The notes beneath the pieces are model-generated. The model did no database searches, was not told the origin of the DNA, and saw only the letters and a program-made list of their open reading frames with translations. A DNA stretch of 10,330 nt. Source: Ferrimicrobium sp. Lineage in GTDB: Bacteria > Actinomycetota > Acidimicrobiia > Acidimicrobiales > Acidimicrobiaceae. Where the stretch lies: assembly GCA_027365375.1 (NCBI GenBank), contig DAHXNM010000029.1, positions 1 to 10,330 of the forward strand. The letters run 5' to 3'. Below are positions 6,317-10,330 of this stretch, piece by piece. Positions within the stretch are counted from its first letter, which is position 1; each line of letters begins with the position of its first letter. A program made the translations under genes and the position numbers.

Positions 6317-7045
6317 TTATGTTACTTTGCGCCTGAGTGTTCTCACGGAGGCTAAATGTAACCTCTCAAGTGATCGGATCACATACCAACCCAGATCGAT
6401 TTGTGGAACCACAAATGCAAGGTTTGCGGCCGTTGGCAGTTCGTGGTGGTTATTATGCAACCCTTCACCAAAAGTCAAAAGAGCAAGCCACTGGTTGTTG
6501 GTAGCAAAATTATCAAAAGGTCTCTTGCCATAACGATGGCCGATCGCATTTACAGCGGCACTGAGTGTGAGATAAAGAACAAGATGGACGAGCGATACAA
6601 CAATAGCTAGTTCAACACCAAAAAGTGCGATCAGGATGCCAATGCCAAGGCCAAGGCCAAGGTATGAGTGTGAGAACAACCACCGGTCCCAGCGATCCGG
6701 GGGAAGATCCCTCGTGTAACGCTGAATAGCTTCCCGATTTTTGGCAGCCCTGCGGTAGTAGAAAAGGTTCAGGAGCTGGATTTTCCAGTAGCTCTCGACT
6801 ATAGGTGAGTGTGGATCTCCGAGGACATCGGTGTGGGCATGGTGCATTCGATGCACTCCAACCCACTCGCGACGTTGGATACCGGTGGTGAGCCATAGAA
6901 GCATGCGAACTATGAACTCCACCGGAGGCGACAACTTCAACGACTTGTGTGACAGCGATCGGTGAAGGTAGACGGTTGTTAAAAGAATCGATAACTGGGT
7001 AATAAAAACGGCGAAGATGACTGCAAATAGCACGCTATTTAGCAT
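6317..7045 (-). CDS. Acyl-CoA delta-9-type fatty acid desaturase
   Basis: Membrane di-iron enzyme expected to introduce a cis double bond into a saturated acyl chain, probably acyl-CoA, using O2 and reducing equivalents. From ATG 7045 it is 242 residues, short for the family. Histidine boxes: H28-RSLS-H33, H65-RM-HH69 followed by AHTD and DPH, N166-AIGH170, and H197-NN-HH201. These place it in the stearoyl-CoA desaturase type. Hydrophobic segments lie at about 3-25, 42-56, 128-150 and 150-168. The start at 7045 is chosen because AGAGGA lies 6 nt upstream. In-frame ATGs at 7060 and 7135 lack a good site and would add 5 or 30 residues without family character. No ferredoxin or reductase gene adjoins it. 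Divergent from the MFS gene. It likely adjusts membrane fluidity. Confidence 0.92.
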   Translation of the reverse strand: MLNSVLFAVIFAVFITQLSILLTTVYLHRSLSHKSLKLSPPVEFIVRMLLWLTTGIQRREWVGVHRMHHAHTDVLGDPHSPIVESYWKIQLLNLFYYRRAAKNREAIQRYTRDLPPDRWDRWLFSHSYLGLGLGIGILIALFGVELAIVVSLVHLVLYLTLSAAVNAIGHRYGKRPFDNFATNNQWLALLTFGEGLHNNHHELPTAANLAFVVPQIDLGWYVIRSLERLHLASVRTLRRKVT

Positions 7046-7411
7046 ACTTGGTCCTCTCATCGCATTACCGGCCACTTCCTTATATATTCTCACACATTTC
7101 GCATGGCTAGCCAAAAATATGCATGGTAGATACAAGTGATTTTATGAACTTGAATGCGGTTTTTTGAGATTTTTAGAATCCTCCTAACCGGACATCGGTT
7201 GCTTGCAAAACATATTGCACGCCCTGGAACGAGCAGATGGGCAGAGCAATGCGTCTGCGAGTAGCTGACCTACGCCTTGGGTCATCGTTGCTAGACCTGT
7301 GCGAGCGAAAGGTATCGGACAGGTTCATTACGATGATGACTTGCGTCTCCAGTTACCAGGTTGGCTAGGTTATAGCTTAGAAAACAGGATACAAGTAAGG
7401 AAACCTTCATA
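7046..7411. promoter_or_regulatory. Divergent AT-rich intergenic region with operator-like palindromes
   Basis: 366 bp between the desaturase and MFS starts, holding no convincing gene. The part nearer the desaturase (about 7080-7180) is clearly AT-rich and includes TATATA (about 7081-7086), plausibly the desaturase promoter, though I cannot assign a clean -35/-10 pair. Palindromes in order: TGGCTAGCCA (7104-7113), AACCGn5CGGTT (7186-7200) and TGCAAn6TTGCA (7204-7219). GCATGG occurs twice, 20 bp apart (7101, 7121). On the MFS side, TAAGGAA (about 7396-7402) lies 9-10 nt before the ATG as ribosome site. Confidence 0.55.
7186..7219. repeat. Two adjacent inverted repeats, candidate regulator-binding sites
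   Basis: AACCG-GACAT-CGGTT (7186-7200) and, 3 bp on, TGCAA-AACATA-TTGCA (7204-7219). Each has perfect 5-bp arms and a total length of 15-16 bp, a size common for operators of dimeric regulators. They sit about 140-175 bp upstream of the desaturase start and about 190-225 bp upstream of the MFS start. Five-base arms can arise by chance, so the pairing is what draws attention. No regulator gene is present in the window. Confidence 0.35.
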
Positions 7412-8665
7412 ATGAACGAGAGCGCAGACACCTTCTCTACATCAGATCATGCAGCCTGGTTTCTGTTGATCGCCAGAGCAATGCGCGAGGTGGGTTTCGG
7501 AGTAGTTGCTATTATCCTGCCGCTCTATTGGCATGAGCAACATATCTCGGTGCTAGAGATTGGAGCGCTCTTTACAGTTGCGCTACTCGGATCGTCGTTG
7601 ATATCGATGTGGATAGGTCGCTACGTTGATCGTTTTGGTCGAAGACGCCTTCTCCTGCTCAGCTCGTTCTTATGGCTACTTGCTGCACCATTTCTTCTCG
7701 TCACCAAAGAACCGTTCGCCCTCGGCGTGATCATCATTCTCGGCAGCATCTCCCCAACCGGCAAAGAGGTAGGCCTCTTCCTCGGTATCGAGCAGGCGAT
7801 GCTCTCTAGACTAGCAACAGGGCATGCTCGCACTAAAACCTACGCCTGGTTCACCCTGGTCGGCTACGTTGCTACCGCCGCTGGGGCTCTAATCGCCGCC
7901 TCGCTTGGCTTTGGGCTTGGGCATGCATCCGAGATCACAGCGGGTCTTTTTCGGGTCATCATCCTCTCATACAGTGCCATCGCACTGGTTCAGCTCATCC
8001 TCTACTCACTGGTACCGCAGTCAGTCGAACAGGTATATACCCCAACAGGCTCCGAAGAGCCAACCCATCACCACCGTCCAACTCCAGAGGTTCGCAAGGT
8101 GGTGCGCACCCTTACAGCCCTTTTCGCTGTCGATGCTTTTGGCAGCGGTCTGATCGTCCAGGGGCTCCTGGTCTACTGGTTCAGGGTCAAGTTTGGGTTC
8201 GATCTCACCCAGATCGGCCTCCTATTCTTTGGCACCAACCTGTTTTCAGCGCTTTCTTCGTTAGTCGCCGCTTCGGTATCAAAGCGCTTCGGGCTGTTGA
8301 ATACGATGGTCTTCACCCACCTGCCCTCCAACATCTTGCTAGCGCTGGTGCCCTTTGCTCCGTCGGGACTCCTTGCCGCTATCGTCCTGCTCGTGCGGCA
8401 CATGCTCTCCCAGATGGACGTCCCGACTCGGCAGGCATACACCATGGCGATCGTGGACGCCGAGGATCGCGGATACCTTGCCACAACCACCAATGGCGCT
8501 CGGAGCCTTGGGACCGGAGCCTCTCCACTAATTGCTGGCGTCTTTCTCTCGAGCGTATCGCTATTCGCATACCCGTTCGTGATTGCTGGTGGTCTCAAAG
8601 CGGCTTACGATCTGATCATCTTCACCATCTTTCGCAAGGTTCCAACTCCCTACACCGACACCTAA
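7412..8665 (+). CDS. MFS (major facilitator superfamily) transporter, substrate unknown
   Basis: Inner-membrane carrier of 417 residues with about 12 hydrophobic segments. The family motif A is clear in the loop after the second segment: G69-R-Y-V-D73-R-F-G76-R-R-R. Residues around 113-125 (SISPTGKEVGLFLGIEQA) form a distinctive conserved-looking stretch before segment 5. A hydrophilic central loop (about 205-232) contains THHHRPTPEVRK and splits the two six-helix halves. The second half is complete. The ATG at 7412 has TAAGGAA 9-10 nt upstream. The substrate cannot be read from the sequence; drug or metabolite efflux is the usual guess. It is divergent from the desaturase and convergent with the helicase gene, so it is probably a single-gene unit. 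Confidence 0.88.
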   Translation: MNESADTFSTSDHAAWFLLIARAMREVGFGVVAIILPLYWHEQHISVLEIGALFTVALLGSSLISMWIGRYVDRFGRRRLLLLSSFLWLLAAPFLLVTKEPFALGVIIILGSISPTGKEVGLFLGIEQAMLSRLATGHARTKTYAWFTLVGYVATAAGALIAASLGFGLGHASEITAGLFRVIILSYSAIALVQLILYSLVPQSVEQVYTPTGSEEPTHHHRPTPEVRKVVRTLTALFAVDAFGSGLIVQGLLVYWFRVKFGFDLTQIGLLFFGTNLFSALSSLVAASVSKRFGLLNTMVFTHLPSNILLALVPFAPSGLLAAIVLLVRHMLSQMDVPTRQAYTMAIVDAEDRGYLATTTNGARSLGTGASPLIAGVFLSSVSLFAYPFVIAGGLKAAYDLIIFTIFRKVPTPYTDT

Positions 8666-8786
8666 AAACTCTGGAGCAGCGGTTCGCAAGCCGACCATCT
8701 ACGTCACGATCTGGCCGACTGAATCTAGATCAACCATCTGGGAGGAGTGCGAGCCGCTCTCTTCGCCAGAAACTCCAGACAAGATC
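8666..8786. other. Convergent gap between MFS and helicase genes
   Basis: 121 bp with no gene. TCTGGAG (8670-8676) and CTCCAGA (8773-8779) are perfect 7-bp arms 96 bp apart. Just inside them lie the related pieces GCAGCGGTTCGC and GCGAGCCGCTC, so the gap is loosely symmetric. I see no compact hairpin with a T-run, so where the two converging transcripts end is unclear. Confidence 0.35.
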
Positions 8787-10330
8787 CTATTTTTGATACA
8801 TTAGATCAATAAGATCACGGGCAGACGGAAGAGTTCCCATCGATCCATCATCACCTAACACCCCTTCGGCCAGCGCTAGCTTCGAAGCATGGAGTTGGGT
8901 AATAGTCTCCTCAATCGTTCCGTGGGCAATGAGCCGATAGGAGGTGACCGGACGGCTCTGACCAATGCGATGGGCGCGTCCCAGGGCCTGCTCCTCGACG
9001 GCTGGATTCCACCAAGGATCTGCAATAATCACGTAGTCGGCTGCCGTTAGGTTCAAGCCGACGCCACCAGCTTTGATGCTAATCAGAAAGAAATTAGAGG
9101 CTCCCGACTGAAAGCTCTCCACCTCACGCGCTCGTTGCTTTGCCGGAGTCGAACCGTCTAAGTACTGATAGCGAAAGCCTGCCTGGTCGAAGGCTTCACG
9201 TACCAACGAAAGAAAATCAACAAACTGAGAGAATACCAGCGCCTGATGTCCGTTATCCTGGATCTCACTCGCCAACTCCAAAAGAGCCTCTATTTTAGAT
9301 CCCGCGCTATCAACCTTTGGCTCGACGAGCCGGGTATCGCAGGCAGCTCGACGAAGCCGAGTGAGCTCCGCTAGTATGTGGAAGCTCGCCTGAGCCTGGT
9401 CGCGTTCGATCGCTAGTTCCGCCGCCTCGATCGCTCGCAACCGCATCGCCTCGTAGTAATGTGCTTCATCTTCGCGCGGCTCAACCATGAGCGTCAGCTC
9501 AGTCCTCTGCGGAAGGTCAGTCAACACGTCGGCTTTTAGCCTGCGAAGAATAAAGGGGCCTACAATCTTTCTCAACCGTCGACGAGCATGCTTGTCCTTA
9601 TCGCGTTCCACTGGCGTCACAAACCGTCTCCCAAACTGGGCGGGTGTACCGAGGAGACCAGGGTTCAAAAAACTTAGGATCGAATAGAGTTCGGTGAGAT
9701 GATTCTCTATCGGAGTACCGGAGAGCGCAAGCTTAAACTCTGCATCGAGACCGCCGAGGGCTTGAGTACGCTTAGCCGCGATGTTCTTGATCGCCTGAGC
9801 CTCGTCGGCGATAAGCGTCCGCCACCGACGCGAAGCGAGTAGCTCCTCATCTTGGATCAACACGCTGTAGGACACGATCAGGATATCATGGCCAGTCGCC
9901 TCGGCTACCGCGCGTGATCTATCTACTTGGCTGTAGTTGATCGGGTTGAGGGTTGGTGCAAAGCGAAGCGTCTCCTTGATCCAGTTATCGACCACCGAGG
10001 TCGGGCAGACGACCAGCGCTGGGTCAGAATCGGACCGTACCCGTGCTAGCGTCACCGCCAGCGCCTGAAGTGTCTTACCTAAGCCCATATCATCGGCCAA
10101 ACAAGCCCCGAATCCTGCCTCGGCAAGCCGCATAGCCCATACGAATCCATCGTGTTGGTAGGGTCGCAACTCGGCCTCGAGAGTCGGTGGCAGCATTGGG
10201 ATCAGCTTCTCAGCCTCTCGCAAACGTTCAATCAGCTCAGCTACGCTGGTGTCAAAGGTTGCCTTCGCCCCGTCGGTGATCTCTAGCAACGCGCCAACCG
10301 CTAGCTTGGATGCCTTCACCTCCTTGCCAG
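8787..10330 (-). CDS. SNF2-family helicase/ATPase, C-terminal part (gene continues past the right edge)
   Basis: ATP-driven DNA translocase of the bacterial HepA/RapA-like SNF2 group, likely acting on nucleoprotein complexes in the cytoplasm. 514 codons are visible. Numbered from the GTG at 10317-10319: ELRPYQHDGFVWA (50-62), motif I DDMGLGKT (76-83), Ia LVVCPTSVVDNW (102-113), II ADEAQ (171-175), III LALSGTPIENHL (197-208), IV QALVFSQF (359-366), V ISIKAGGVGLNL (413-424), VI QALGRAHRIGQ (444-454). The ATPase core is complete and ends normally at LIDLMYQK. The frame stays open upstream of that GTG to the window edge. The 50 residues before motif Q look like the end of a larger N-terminal region, so I treat the gene as truncated by the window, not as starting there. 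Confidence 0.93.
   Translation of the reverse strand, partial: GKEVKASKLAVGALLEITDGAKATFDTSVAELIERLREAEKLIPMLPPTLEAELRPYQHDGFVWAMRLAEAGFGACLADDMGLGKTLQALAVTLARVRSDSDPALVVCPTSVVDNWIKETLRFAPTLNPINYSQVDRSRAVAEATGHDILIVSYSVLIQDEELLASRRWRTLIADEAQAIKNIAAKRTQALGGLDAEFKLALSGTPIENHLTELYSILSFLNPGLLGTPAQFGRRFVTPVERDKDKHARRRLRKIVGPFILRRLKADVLTDLPQRTELTLMVEPREDEAHYYEAMRLRAIEAAELAIERDQAQASFHILAELTRLRRAACDTRLVEPKVDSAGSKIEALLELASEIQDNGHQALVFSQFVDFLSLVREAFDQAGFRYQYLDGSTPAKQRAREVESFQSGASNFFLISIKAGGVGLNLTAADYVIIADPWWNPAVEEQALGRAHRIGQSRPVTSYRLIAHGTIEETITQLHASKLALAEGVLGDDGSMGTLPSARDLIDLMYQK

Noticed and set aside
6612..6896. A 94-codon minus-strand frame within the desaturase
   Set aside because: It is the same strand but another frame; the histidine boxes of the desaturase fix the real frame.
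7046..7135. A 30-residue N-terminal extension of the desaturase
   Set aside because: The upstream ATGs lack suitable ribosome sites, while the ATG at 7045 has AGAGGA at good spacing; the extension also covers the AT-rich promoter region.
8173..8598. A 141-codon minus-strand frame inside the MFS gene
   Set aside because: The plus-strand frame has clear transporter segments; the antisense product has no membrane or domain pattern.
10317..10319. GTG as the true start of the SNF2 helicase
   Set aside because: The frame stays open upstream to the edge, and the only AGGAG abuts the GTG with no spacing. SNF2 proteins of this type usually have a longer N-terminal part.

Overview
The window looks like actinobacterial chromosome of moderate GC, roughly mid-50s percent. 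The main evidence is the leftward (minus-strand) cluster rpsF-ssb-rpsR-rplI-dnaB, preceded by a DUF5318 gene on the same strand and carrying an intein inside dnaB. An S18 with zinc-site cysteines, moderate GC and a small acyl-CoA desaturase would fit an acidophilic Acidimicrobiia such as Ferrimicrobium, but that assignment is inference from gene content and composition, not from a search.

Layout. Positions 1-169 may hold the start of a gene running off the left edge on the minus strand (weak). Positions 170-635 hold nothing I can call. A hairpin followed by a T-run (631-648) sits just past the dnaB stop. Then, all on the minus strand: replicative helicase DnaB with a 138-residue mini-intein (660-2423), ribosomal protein L9 (2436-2885), ribosomal protein S18 with a long Gly/Arg- and Asp-rich tail (2888-3295), SSB (3298-3768), ribosomal protein S6 with a TTG start (3800-4135), and after a 210-bp leader region a DUF5318 cysteine-rich protein (4346-4732). 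Divergent from the last is a D-Ala-D-Ala carboxypeptidase of the S11 family (4919-6169, plus). Next come a minus-strand acyl-CoA desaturase (6317-7045), a 366-bp AT-rich divergent intergenic region with several operator-like palindromes, a plus-strand MFS transporter (7412-8665), and the C-terminal two thirds or so of a SNF2-type helicase entering from the right edge on the minus strand (8787-10330).

How the genes fit together. The S6/SSB/S18/L9/DnaB genes are packed with 2-31 bp gaps and look like one operon that couples ribosome assembly with replication-fork proteins. DnaB must remove its intein by protein splicing before the helicase can be complete, because the insertion splits a conserved C-terminal motif. 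The carboxypeptidase (wall), desaturase (membrane lipids) and MFS transporter (membrane export or uptake) are separate units with no evident shared pathway. I see no CRISPR array, insertion sequence, rRNA or tRNA. The most notable features are the endonuclease-free intein in dnaB and the acidic tail on S18.
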